From NCBI RefSeq assembly GCF_000970455.1, contig NZ_LAJG01000014.1:372001-436000 (forward strand): a stretch of DNA of 64,000 bases. Reading direction: 5' to 3'. The notes beneath the pieces were generated by a model that was given only the letters and a program-made list of their open reading frames with translations, was not told the DNA's origin and searched no databases. The DNA is from Devosia soli. Lineage in GTDB: Bacteria > Pseudomonadota > Alphaproteobacteria > Rhizobiales > Devosiaceae. This document shows, in pieces, positions 28,392 to 36,487 of this stretch. Both the position numbers and the translations under genes were made by a program. How positions within the stretch are numbered: position 1 is the stretch's first letter; each line of letters opens with the position of its first letter.

Positions 28392-28970
28392 TTATTCGAA
28401 GCGCAGTTGGGAGGTGACTTCGAGGTTGCGGTCGCGGCGTGCAGGCTTGCCATCCTCTGGCCGATGCGCTTCGAGTGCGGCATCGCGTTCGCGGATCAAC
28501 CCGCCGATCTGTTCCTCATAGCCAACGACGATCGCCGTCAGCCATCGATTGACCAGATACGACGGTCTCGGCATCTGCATATCGAATTGGCCCAGCAGCT
28601 TGATAGTCGCTTCGGCATCAAGCCAATCGTCGCCCACGACCCATTGGTTGACCGTAAAAAGCCGCAAAAGCCGCCCGTTAGCGTCGACCCCGACTGCAAC
28701 GAGGTGGTGAATGGGTCCCTGTGGCCCGGCAGGCCGCACGAAGCAGTGGAAGTGACCGTGCTCGACGGAGCCTTCTTCGGCCGGGTGGCAATGGTAAAAC
28801 CACTGCGCATTGCTTGCCGGATCGAACATGTCGCCCGGCGGATAATGGTCCCATGCCGCGATCTCCGACACATCCCGAAAAGTCTCGCTCAACACGCTGA
28901 GACCGCCTTTGGCGAGAATATTCTCGCAAAAGGCAATTTCGGCGAGCGCCTGTTCGCGGGCGCTCGTCAT
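28392..28970 (-). CDS. DUF6969-like protein of the sulfur group
   Basis: 192 residues, probably cytoplasmic, no signal peptide. Distinctive stretches are WDHYPPGDMFDPASNAQWFYHCH, EHGHFHCFVRP, HHLVAVGVDANGRLLRLFTVNQWVVGDDW. The clustered His/Cys (YHCHPAEEGSVEHGHFHCF) suggests metal or haem binding. I believe it matches DUF6969, a family of unknown function, but cannot verify this here. It overlaps the Cys-repeat protein by four bases (ATGA), which in turn overlaps the YeeE gene, so the three are one translational unit. Confidence 0.75.
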   Translation of the reverse strand: MTSAREQALAEIAFCENILAKGGLSVLSETFRDVSEIAAWDHYPPGDMFDPASNAQWFYHCHPAEEGSVEHGHFHCFVRPAGPQGPIHHLVAVGVDANGRLLRLFTVNQWVVGDDWLDAEATIKLLGQFDMQMPRPSYLVNRWLTAIVVGYEEQIGGLIRERDAALEAHRPEDGKPARRDRNLEVTSQLRFE

Positions 28971-29374
28971 CCGGACGTTCCGACCACGAGTTCCGGGGCT
29001 TCCTGCCCTGCCGGTTTGGTCGCCGGTGGTGGCGGTGGCGACTTCAGCTGGGGTGTTTCAGCCGCAGGCCGCGTCGCCGGCGGTGGCGGCGGAGCCTTCT
29101 TCGTTGGCGCCGCAGGTGGCGTTGCTGGCGGCGGCGGTGCGGCCTTCAAAGGAGCGCCTGCGGCGCAGGGCGCTGCACCGGCCGCGCATGGTGCAAGGGC
29201 AGCTCCAGCCGCACACGGCGCTGCGCCAGCAGCGCATGGCGCCGATGCTGTGGTTGCCGTATCGACCGCTGCAGACGGACGCGGCGGGACCGGATTGGTG
29301 ACATGATCATAAGCGACGGCAGCGGTCGTGACGGCGAGGGCAGCGCCAAAAAGAAGCGTGTTGCGCGTGCTCAT
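28967..29374 (-). CDS. Exported Cys/Pro/Ala repeat protein (PCAAGA repeats)
   Basis: 135 residues. An N-terminal hydrophobic segment (LLFGAALAVTTAAVAYDHV) acts as a signal or anchor. Residues about 43-75 contain four copies of PCAAGA in two pairs, with Cys spacing x6, x8, x6, followed by Pro-rich stretches (three PPPPA-type runs). The four repeats use different synonymous codons (TGC/TGT; GGC/GGA/GGT), so the protein repeat is old and conserved rather than a fresh DNA duplication. No other cysteines are present. The role is unknown; a periplasmic thiol or metal carrier serving the adjacent channel is conceivable. Four-base overlaps join it to both neighbours. Confidence 0.75.
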   Translation of the reverse strand: MSTRNTLLFGAALAVTTAAVAYDHVTNPVPPRPSAAVDTATTASAPCAAGAAPCAAGAALAPCAAGAAPCAAGAPLKAAPPPPATPPAAPTKKAPPPPPATRPAAETPQLKSPPPPPATKPAGQEAPELVVGTSG

Positions 29375-30585
29375 TTCTTGGCAAACCCATCAAGACCAAA
29401 AACCGGACGCAGCCAGACCCCGGCGAACGAGCCGACAAAGGCCGCGGCGAACCACAGCCAGCCATGAAGACTGCCCGTGGCAATGCCGGAAAACAGCGCC
29501 CCGATATTGCAGCCAAAAGACAGCCGGGCGCCATAGCCCATCAACAGCCCGCCGATGACGGCAGCGAGCAGAGAGCCAAGCGGGAGCTTGGCTTTCGGCG
29601 CAAATTTTCCTGCTACCGCTGCGGCCAGCGCCGCACCGAGCACGAGGCCGAAATCCATCACCGAAACCGTATCCGCCAACACGCTGGAATTGAGCGCCTC
29701 TGCCTGCGCCGGCCACGTCCAGAACTCCCAGGTCCCGACGGGTATCCCGACAGCCGACGCGATTTTCGCCCCCCAAAGTCCGAAGCCATAGGTGATCGAC
29801 CAGGGATGCCCAGCTACCAGCAGCGTCGCGATGTTGAGCAGCGCCAGCGCCAGCCCTGCCCCAACGAGCGGCCACGGGCCATAAAGGATCCAGCTCCAGC
29901 CCTGGCGCGCCGGCGCCGGTTCCGGCTCGATATTGCCGTGGACGCGCTTTTCGATCAGCGCCGTAACGAGCGCCACAATGGCAAGGCCGGCAATTGTCGC
30001 CGCCAAGGCAAAACCCACGCCGAGTTCAGCACCAAGGCTGATCGCTGGAAAGGACGGCTGCGCCAGCCAGAACGGCAGATGGGCAGTGCCTACCAGCGCT
30101 CCAACGATAAAGAAAACCAACGTCACCAGCATGCGTGCCGAGCCGCCGCCGACGGTGAATAGCGTACCCGAGCCGCAACCGCCGCCCAGTTGCATGCCAA
30201 GGCCAAAAATGCCTGCCCCCAGCAACACGGAGACCCCGACTGGCGCCATTGCCCCGACCATGGCCTGTCCGCCAATATTGCCTGCCGCCACCAGCGGAAT
30301 CATCGCCAGCGCCGCAACGCCGATGGTCAGCATCTGCGCCCGCATGCCGCGGCCGCGCTTTTCCACCACCATGCGCTTCCAGCCGCCGGTGAAGCCGAAC
30401 GAGCCGTGATAGAGCGCCACGCCCAGCCCGCCACCGATCAGAAACAGCGCCCCCTGCCGCAGGTCCACCTGCCAGGTGATGAAGGCAATGCCGATGAGCA
30501 GCATCGCGGCGGCAACGAAAAGCGGAGATCGGTCCACCACCGCTGGCGGCAGGAATTTTGGCGCAGATGCGGAAATATCGCTCAT
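29371..30585 (-). CDS. YeeE/YedE (TsuA-type) thiosulfate/sulfur-compound channel
   Basis: An inner-membrane protein of about 404 residues with many hydrophobic helices and two repeats of the sulfur-transport domain. The hallmark cysteines occur in GGGCGSGTLFTVGGGSARM and FGCNIGALFSGIATGSLHGW; in the thiosulfate channel TsuA such cysteines relay the ion. The ATG at 30585 is used; the frame could extend to a TTG at 30594. A periplasmic rhodanese is encoded just upstream, supporting a sulfane-sulfur or thiosulfate uptake role. First gene of the coupled three-gene unit. Confidence 0.88.
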   Translation of the reverse strand: MSDISASAPKFLPPAVVDRSPLFVAAAMLLIGIAFITWQVDLRQGALFLIGGGLGVALYHGSFGFTGGWKRMVVEKRGRGMRAQMLTIGVAALAMIPLVAAGNIGGQAMVGAMAPVGVSVLLGAGIFGLGMQLGGGCGSGTLFTVGGGSARMLVTLVFFIVGALVGTAHLPFWLAQPSFPAISLGAELGVGFALAATIAGLAIVALVTALIEKRVHGNIEPEPAPARQGWSWILYGPWPLVGAGLALALLNIATLLVAGHPWSITYGFGLWGAKIASAVGIPVGTWEFWTWPAQAEALNSSVLADTVSVMDFGLVLGAALAAAVAGKFAPKAKLPLGSLLAAVIGGLLMGYGARLSFGCNIGALFSGIATGSLHGWLWFAAAFVGSFAGVWLRPVFGLDGFAKK

Positions 30586-30670
30586 GATTCTCAAAGTGCA
30601 GAAGTTCTAAAAGGTTTGGATGCTGCAGCCTTCCGGCGCAACATCCAATTAAGTGACTATTCCTCAGCGG

Positions 30671-30747
30671 CCGTCGTTGCCGGGCTTGTCCCGGCAATCC
30701 ATTCTGAGACCGCATGGACCACCCGGACAGGCCGGGTGGTGACGGTC
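30671..30747 (-). repeat. Two-hairpin palindromic repeat, family A (inverted copy)
   Basis: Between the rhodanese and YeeE genes. Its complement reads GACCGTCACCACCCGG...CCGGGTGGTCCATGC, then AATGGATTGCCGGG ACAA CCCGGCAA, matching the layout of 936-1009. The rest of the 30586-30767 gap shows nothing else. Confidence 0.75.
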
Positions 30748-30767
30748 ACTGGAAAGCCTCGTCAACC

Positions 30768-31673
30768 TTACTGGATCGGACGCGCCGGATCCGCAGCCCA
30801 TTCGGCCATCGAGCCGTCATACATGGACGTGTTCTTGTTGCCACCCACTTCATGCAGGGCAAACCAGGCGATCGACGCCCAGTGGCCGGTATTGCAGAAG
30901 ACGATATTCTTCTCGTCCTTGCCAAGGCCAATGGCCTGTTCGAGCGCGGCAACGGTTTCCGGTTGGGCGAAGCTCGCATACTCGGCGCTGTAGAGTTTGG
31001 AATGCGGCAGGTTGATCGCGCCGGGAATAGTGCCTTCCGTGCGCACGACCGGGCTCTTGGACTGCCCCAGATACTGTTCTTCCGGACGGCCATCGATCAG
31101 CTTGGTGCCATCGGCCAGCGCTGCTTCCACGTCCGCGGTCGTGGCGCGCATCTCGGGCCGCACATTCACCGGGAACTCTGCCGGAGCGGCTGTCGCAGCA
31201 TCCGCGACACGCTCAAGACCGGCCGCGTCATACTGGCGCCAGCCGCCATCGAGGATCGAAACTGCGTCATGGCCGAGATACTTGAAGGTCCAATAGATGC
31301 GCGTCGCGCCGCCGAATTCTGACGAATCCGTGCCCCATGGCACGATGATCACATGGTCGTCGCCATCGATACCGAGATCGCCAATCAGCTTGCCGATTTC
31401 TGCGTCGGGTGGAATTTGGCCCGGCACGCCATCGACCTCGGTGCGCCAGCCATAAGAGGCATAAGGCGCAACCACGGCATTGGCGATATAGGGAAATTCC
31501 CCCAGATCCGTGCCCTCGATATCGTCGCGGATGTCGATGATCTTGACGTTGTCGTCTCCCGCATGCGCCTTCAGCCATTCGGCGGTGACGAGTGGGGTGA
31601 CATCCTGAGCGATAGCAACAAGCGGCGTTGCGACAACGAAAGCGGCGGCAACGGCGACTGCAGTGAGACGCAT
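30768..31673 (-). CDS. Periplasmic thiosulfate sulfurtransferase (rhodanese, SseA-like)
   Basis: 301 residues: signal peptide MRLTAVAVAAAFVVATPLVA-IAQ, then two rhodanese domains (about 35-155 and 175-290). The active Cys260 is in IVFCNTGHWASIAWF. The N-terminal domain lacks a catalytic Cys, as usual for tandem rhodaneses. GGATRIYWTFKYLGHDAVSILDGGW and IDGRPEEQYLGQSKSP are typical family sequences. The ATG at 31673 has GGAG seven bases upstream. It would transfer sulfane sulfur in the periplasm, next to the YeeE channel encoded downstream. Confidence 0.92.
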   Translation of the reverse strand: MRLTAVAVAAAFVVATPLVAIAQDVTPLVTAEWLKAHAGDDNVKIIDIRDDIEGTDLGEFPYIANAVVAPYASYGWRTEVDGVPGQIPPDAEIGKLIGDLGIDGDDHVIIVPWGTDSSEFGGATRIYWTFKYLGHDAVSILDGGWRQYDAAGLERVADAATAAPAEFPVNVRPEMRATTADVEAALADGTKLIDGRPEEQYLGQSKSPVVRTEGTIPGAINLPHSKLYSAEYASFAQPETVAALEQAIGLGKDEKNIVFCNTGHWASIAWFALHEVGGNKNTSMYDGSMAEWAADPARPIQ

Positions 31674-31829
31674 GGCAATTCTCCGATGAAATATGCCGGA
31701 AAATCTATAGCCAAAGGGTCGAGAAAGCCAAGGCAAGCGGCCCAAATGCTGAGCCCTTGTTAGAAATCACGCTTCCCGGCCTGACGATTAGCGCAAAAAT
31801 TTTGTGCAATCGTTTTTAGTGAACGGTGT

Positions 31830-31856
31830 GGCGCATCCAGCCAAGCCGGATGCGCC
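31830..31856. terminator. Hairpin after ettA
   Basis: A perfect 9-bp stem (GGCGCATCC / GGATGCGCC) with a nine-base loop lies eight bases past the ettA stop. No T-tract is evident on the minus strand, but position and stability suggest a terminator. Confidence 0.6.
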
Positions 31857-31863
31857 CTAATAA

Positions 31864-33519
31864 TTACCGCGTCAGTGGCTTGTACGTCGCGCGCTTCGGG
31901 TTAACCGCATCTGCACCCAGACGTCGCACCTTGTCGGCCTCGTAGTCCTGGAAATTGCCCTCAAACCACTCGACATGGCTGTCGCCTTCAAAGGCCAGCA
32001 TGTGCGTCGCCAGACGATCGAGGAACATGCGGTCGTGGCTGATGATCACGGCGCAGCCGGCAAATTCCTCCAGCGCCTCTTCGAGCGCGGCGAGGGTTTC
32101 GGTGTCGAGATCGTTGGTCGGCTCGTCGAGGAGCAGGACGTTGGCGCCCGATTTCAGCATCTTGGCCAGATGCACGCGGTTGCGCTGGCCACCGGAAAGA
32201 TTGCCGACCTTCTGCTGCTGGTCCCCGCCCTTGAAATTGAAGGTCGAGGTATAGGCGCGCGAGTTCATCTCGCGCTTACCGAGCATCAGGATTTCGTCGC
32301 CGCCAGAAATCTCTTCCCAGACGGTCTTGTTCGGATTGAGCGCATCGCGGCTCTGGTCGACATAGCCCAGGTGCACGTTTTCGGCCACCGTCACGGTGCC
32401 GCTATCGGGCTTTTCCTGGCCGGTCAGCATCTTGAAGAGCGTAGTCTTGCCCGCGCCATTCGGCCCGATAATCCCGACGATACCGCCCGGCGGCAGGTTG
32501 AAGGAAAGATTTTCGATCAGCACGCGATCGCCGAAGGACTTGGTGAGGCCCTCGACATCTATGACATTGTGCCCGAGGCGCTCGCCCGGCGGAATGATGA
32601 TCTGGGCGGTGTGCGACTGGGTGCGGGCTTCATTGACCTTGACCAGTTCGTCATAGGCGCGGATACGCGCCTTGGACTTCGCCTGACGGGCCTGCGGGCT
32701 CTGGCCCATCCACTCCTTTTCGCGTTCCAGCACCTTGGCGCGGGCCGCGTCTTCACTCTTTTCCTGCGCAAAGCGCTTGGCCTTGGCGTCGAGGTAAGCG
32801 GAATAATTGCCTTCATAGGGCACGCCGCGGCCACGATCGAGCTCGAGGATCCACCCGGTGACATTGTCGAGGAAATAGCGGTCGTGGGTGATGATCAGTA
32901 CCGCCCCTTCGAATTCGCGCAGGTGCCTTTCGAGCCAGGCCGTGGTTTCGGCGTCGAGATGGTTGGTCGGTTCGTCGAGCAGCAGCAGGTCGGGCTTGGA
33001 GAGCAGCAGCGCGCAGAGCGCCACGCGACGCTTTTCACCGCCCGAGAGATTGGTCACGTCAGCATCGCCCGGCGGGCAGCCAAGCGCTTCCATGGCCACT
33101 TCCACCTGCGATTCGAGATCCCAGAGATTCTGGCTGTCGATAATGTCCTGAAGCTTGCTCGCCTCGTCGGCAGTCTCGTCGGAATATTCCATCATCAACG
33201 CATTGTAGCGGTCGACGATGTCCTTCTTTTCCTTGACGCCCATCATCACGTTGCCCAGCACGTTGAGCGCCGGATCAAGCTGCGGCTCCTGAGCGAGATA
33301 GCCGACCTTGGCGCCATCGGCAGCCCAGGCCTCGCCGGTAAATTCGGTGTCGATGCCGGCCATGATCTTGAGCAGTGTCGACTTGCCCGAGCCGTTCGGG
33401 CCGAGGATGCCAATCTTGGCGTCGGGGTAGAAAGACAGGTGAATGTTATCCAGCACCTTCTTGCCGCCGGCATAGGCTTTCGACATTCCGTGCATGTGAT
33501 AGATAAACTGGCGGGCCAT
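31864..33519 (-). CDS. ettA: Energy-dependent translational throttle protein EttA (ABC-F)
   Basis: A cytoplasmic ABC-F ATPase that binds the ribosomal E site. The 551 residues hold two ABC domains: Walker A GPNGSGKSTLLKIMAG with signature LSGGEKRRVALCALLLSKPDLLLLDEPTNHLD, then Walker A GPNGAGKTTLFKML with LSGGQRNRVHLAKMLKSGANVLLLDEPTNDLD. They are separated by the P-site interaction linker (about 240-305, basic, KSKARIRAYDEL). The N-terminus MARQFIYHMHGMSKAY is diagnostic of EttA, and both catalytic Glu residues are present. Monocistronic by appearance. Confidence 0.97.
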   Translation of the reverse strand: MARQFIYHMHGMSKAYAGGKKVLDNIHLSFYPDAKIGILGPNGSGKSTLLKIMAGIDTEFTGEAWAADGAKVGYLAQEPQLDPALNVLGNVMMGVKEKKDIVDRYNALMMEYSDETADEASKLQDIIDSQNLWDLESQVEVAMEALGCPPGDADVTNLSGGEKRRVALCALLLSKPDLLLLDEPTNHLDAETTAWLERHLREFEGAVLIITHDRYFLDNVTGWILELDRGRGVPYEGNYSAYLDAKAKRFAQEKSEDAARAKVLEREKEWMGQSPQARQAKSKARIRAYDELVKVNEARTQSHTAQIIIPPGERLGHNVIDVEGLTKSFGDRVLIENLSFNLPPGGIVGIIGPNGAGKTTLFKMLTGQEKPDSGTVTVAENVHLGYVDQSRDALNPNKTVWEEISGGDEILMLGKREMNSRAYTSTFNFKGGDQQQKVGNLSGGQRNRVHLAKMLKSGANVLLLDEPTNDLDTETLAALEEALEEFAGCAVIISHDRMFLDRLATHMLAFEGDSHVEWFEGNFQDYEADKVRRLGADAVNPKRATYKPLTR

Positions 33520-33660
33520 GCGGGGTGATCCTCAGGTGAGAGATTTGCGCCGTATTTAGGGGATAGCTATCAGCGAGGCAACCGCTGCAGGTGGTTGCTC
33601 CGCCTTTGATCCTGCTCTGCTTCCGCGCGCCAGCCGCAATACTGGAGAATTCGCCGCACC

Positions 33661-35010
33661 ATGCATCGTCCGACGTATGCCCTTCTGGCTGCCCTTCTGG
33701 TGGCCGCGCCTGTCATGGCACAGGAAACGCCTCCGCCCCAGGTCAGCCACTTCACTCTCGAAAACGGCCTCGAACTCGTCGTCATCCCAGATCGCCGCGC
33801 CCCGGTCGTTACCCATATGGTATGGTATCGAGCCGGCGCCGCCGACGATCCGGCGGGTCAGTCGGGCGTTGCCCACTTCCTCGAACATCTGATGTTTAAG
33901 GGCACGGAAAAATATCCGGCTGGCGCGCTCGAAGGCATGGTCAACGAGCTTGGCGGTGAGACCAACGCCTTCACCAATGCCGATGTCACGGTCTATTTCC
34001 AGACCGTCCCGCCTGACGCACTCCCCACGATGATGGATATCGAGGCGGATCGCATGCGCAATCTCGTGCTGCCGCCCGAGGTGATCGATGCCGAACGCGC
34101 GGTCGTGCTCGACGAGCGCCGCCAGCGCGTCGAATCGCAGCCGCAGTCGATCCTGGCCGAAGAGATGGCGGCAACGCTGTTTCAAAACCACCCCTATCGC
34201 GTGCCGATCATCGGCTGGGCGCATGAAATCGAGGCTCTCAGCCGCGAGGAAGCCTTGAGCTTTTACGATCGCTACTACGCGCCGAACAACGCGCTGGTGA
34301 TCGTTACCGGCGATGTTGACGCCGACGCGGTCCGCCAAATGGCCGAAGAGACCTATGGCAAGGTCGAACGCGGCCCCGACCTGCCACCGCGCGACCGCGC
34401 CGTAGAACCGCCGCATGACACGAGCCGCACCGTGACGCTCCAGGATGCGCGCGTCTCCCTTCCGAGCTTCTCGCGCAATTGGCTCGTGCCGAGCTACCGG
34501 CAGGCTGAAAACCGTGAAGCCGAGGCGCTCGACGTACTTGCTGCAATCTTGAGCGATGGCCCGCAAAGCCGGCTCTATCAGGAGCTCGTCGTCAAAACCG
34601 GCATCGCCGCGCAGGTCGGCGCGAGCTATAGCGGCGGCGCTTATGACGATGCCGGTTTTTCTCTTTACGGCACGCCCCGCCCCGGCACGAGCATGGAGGC
34701 GCTGGAAACGGCAGTCTATGCAGAATTGAACAAGATCATCGAAACCGGCATTACCGATGCCGAACTCGAACGGGTCAAAAACCGCTTTATTCGCAGCACG
34801 ATCTTCGCGCGCGACGAACAGGCCAACATGGCGCAGACCTATGGGCTCTGGCTCACGACCGATCGTTCGGTCGAAGACGTCGCGCTCTGGCCCGACCGGA
34901 TCCGCGAGGTGACAGTCGAAGACGTCCAGGCCGTGGCCACCAAATATCTCCGCCCGACCATTGCGGTCACGGGCTACCTGCTTCCCCTCGCCGAGGAGAA
35001 AACTCCATGA
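33661..35010 (+). CDS. Zinc metallopeptidase, M16 family (catalytic subunit)
   Basis: 449 residues with a signal peptide (MHRPTYALLAALLVAAPVMA). The zinc motif is H72-F-L-E75-H76 (GVAHFLEHLMFKGT), and the distal Glu is in the following IEADRMRNLVLPPEVIDAERAVVLDERR helix. M16 proteins cleave small peptides inside a clamshell cavity; in bacteria pairs of a catalytic and a non-catalytic subunit are encoded together, as here. Its stop overlaps the ATG of the partner (ATGA at 35007-35010). Likely periplasmic. Confidence 0.93.
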   Translation: MHRPTYALLAALLVAAPVMAQETPPPQVSHFTLENGLELVVIPDRRAPVVTHMVWYRAGAADDPAGQSGVAHFLEHLMFKGTEKYPAGALEGMVNELGGETNAFTNADVTVYFQTVPPDALPTMMDIEADRMRNLVLPPEVIDAERAVVLDERRQRVESQPQSILAEEMAATLFQNHPYRVPIIGWAHEIEALSREEALSFYDRYYAPNNALVIVTGDVDADAVRQMAEETYGKVERGPDLPPRDRAVEPPHDTSRTVTLQDARVSLPSFSRNWLVPSYRQAENREAEALDVLAAILSDGPQSRLYQELVVKTGIAAQVGASYSGGAYDDAGFSLYGTPRPGTSMEALETAVYAELNKIIETGITDAELERVKNRFIRSTIFARDEQANMAQTYGLWLTTDRSVEDVALWPDRIREVTVEDVQAVATKYLRPTIAVTGYLLPLAEEKTP

Positions 35011-36362
35011 TCGCGCCGCTCACCCTTCTCCGCCGTGTCCTTCCCGCGGTCGTTGCGCCCTTGCTCGTCCTTGCGCTTGCTCTGCCGGCTCAGGCCGAGG
35101 TAGCGTTCAGGGCCATTACCTCCCCTGGCGGTATCAAGGCCTGGATGGTCGAGGATTACACGGTCCCCATCGTCTCCATCGGCTTCGCCTTCGAAGGCGG
35201 CGCCGCGCAGGATCCGGATGACAAGATCGGCCTTGCCTCGCTGATGTCGTCCCTCTTCGATGAAGGTGCAGGCGATCTCGACAGCGATGAGTTTCAGACC
35301 AGGCTCGATGAAGTCGGTCTCGAAATGGGCTTTTCGGCCGGGTTCGATGCCTTTAGCGGCTTTGCCCGTATGCTCGCCGACGAACGCGATAGCGCAACCA
35401 AACTTCTCGCCCTTGCCGTCAACAAGCCGCGCTTTGATCAATCAGCCATTGACCGCATGCGCGACCAGATTCTGGCGGGCCTTGCCGCCCGCGCTCGCGA
35501 TCCGAACTATGCAGCGGGCCGCATGTGGAACGAGGCGCTCTTCGGAAACCACCCCTACGCCCGTCCGCAGGAGGGCACCGCCGAGACACTGGCCAGCATC
35601 ACCGCGAATGATCTCCGCCAGCTACACCAGTCGATCTTTGCTCGCGATACGCTCAAGATCGGCATTGTCGGTGCGCTCGACGAAGCCGCCGCCGGCGAGC
35701 TCATCGACACGGTCTTCGGCACCCTGCCCGCTGCGCCCAAGCTCAAGGAGATCGTGGCGGCCGAACTCAGCTTTGGCGAGGATTTCGCTGTCGACTATCC
35801 GCTTCCACAGACTTCGATCAACCTCGCCTATCCCGGCGTCAACGAAAAGGACCCGGATTTCTTCCCCGCCTTCGTGATGACGGAAATGCTTGCCGGCGGC
35901 AGCTTGCTGTCCGAACTCAATGTCGAAGTCCGGGAAAAGCGCGGGCTGAGCTATGGCGTCTCGGGAGGCCTCGTCAATCTCGACCACGCCGACGCTCTCA
36001 CCATCGGCACCTCGACCCGCCCGGACCAGGCTGCCGATGCAATTGAGGTGATCCGCGAAACGCTGGCCCGCATGGCGGCGGATGGCCCAGACCCGGCAGC
36101 GCTTGAACGCACCAAGCGCTACCTGATCGGCGCCTACCCGATCAATCAGCTCCGTTCCTCGGTCGCCATCGCCAGCACCATGGTTACGCAACAGCTCCAT
36201 GGCCTGCCGATCGACCACGTCATCGAGCGCGAAGCCAGCATCAACGTTGTCACCGCAGAGCAAATACAGAAGGTCGCCCAGCGCATCTTCAACGCCGAGC
36301 CCAGCCTCCTGATCGTGGGGCCTGACGCAAAGAAGGAAGAGACGACACCACCGAAAGAGTGA
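35007..36362 (+). CDS. M16-family protein without zinc motif (non-catalytic partner)
   Basis: 451 residues with a signal peptide (LLVLALALPAQA). The M16 fold is clear (AFRAITSPGGIKAWMVEDYTVPIVSIGFAFEGGAAQDP; RMWNEALFGNHPYARPQEGT; EVREKRGLSYGVSGGL), but the place of HxxEH reads GLASLMSSLFDEGAG, so zinc cannot bind there. The conserved R...Y pair (KRGLSYG) used in substrate binding by such subunits is intact. It almost certainly forms a heterodimer with the preceding protein. Confidence 0.92.
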   Translation: MIAPLTLLRRVLPAVVAPLLVLALALPAQAEVAFRAITSPGGIKAWMVEDYTVPIVSIGFAFEGGAAQDPDDKIGLASLMSSLFDEGAGDLDSDEFQTRLDEVGLEMGFSAGFDAFSGFARMLADERDSATKLLALAVNKPRFDQSAIDRMRDQILAGLAARARDPNYAAGRMWNEALFGNHPYARPQEGTAETLASITANDLRQLHQSIFARDTLKIGIVGALDEAAAGELIDTVFGTLPAAPKLKEIVAAELSFGEDFAVDYPLPQTSINLAYPGVNEKDPDFFPAFVMTEMLAGGSLLSELNVEVREKRGLSYGVSGGLVNLDHADALTIGTSTRPDQAADAIEVIRETLARMAADGPDPAALERTKRYLIGAYPINQLRSSVAIASTMVTQQLHGLPIDHVIEREASINVVTAEQIQKVAQRIFNAEPSLLIVGPDAKKEETTPPKE

Positions 36363-36426
36363 ACGGCGTCGTCCCCAGCGTCTTGGTCGCCATTGTCGCC
36401 AAGCTATCGACGCACCATCCTGCTGC

Positions 36427-36467
36427 CACCGTCACCACCCGGCCCGTCCGGGTGGTCCATGCGACGG
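36427..36467 (+). repeat. Half copy of palindromic repeat family A
   Basis: Only the first hairpin and linker are here (CGTCACCACCCGG...CCGGGTGGTCCATGCG), between the convergent M16 pair and the FdhF/YdeP gene. It may also serve as a terminator. Confidence 0.7.
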
Positions 36468-36487
36468 CCAAGCCATGAGCAACTTCT

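Noticed and set aside
31975..33528. 517-codon open frame antisense to ettA
   Set aside because: A shadow caused by high G+C codon bias; the opposite strand is an unambiguous ABC-F protein.
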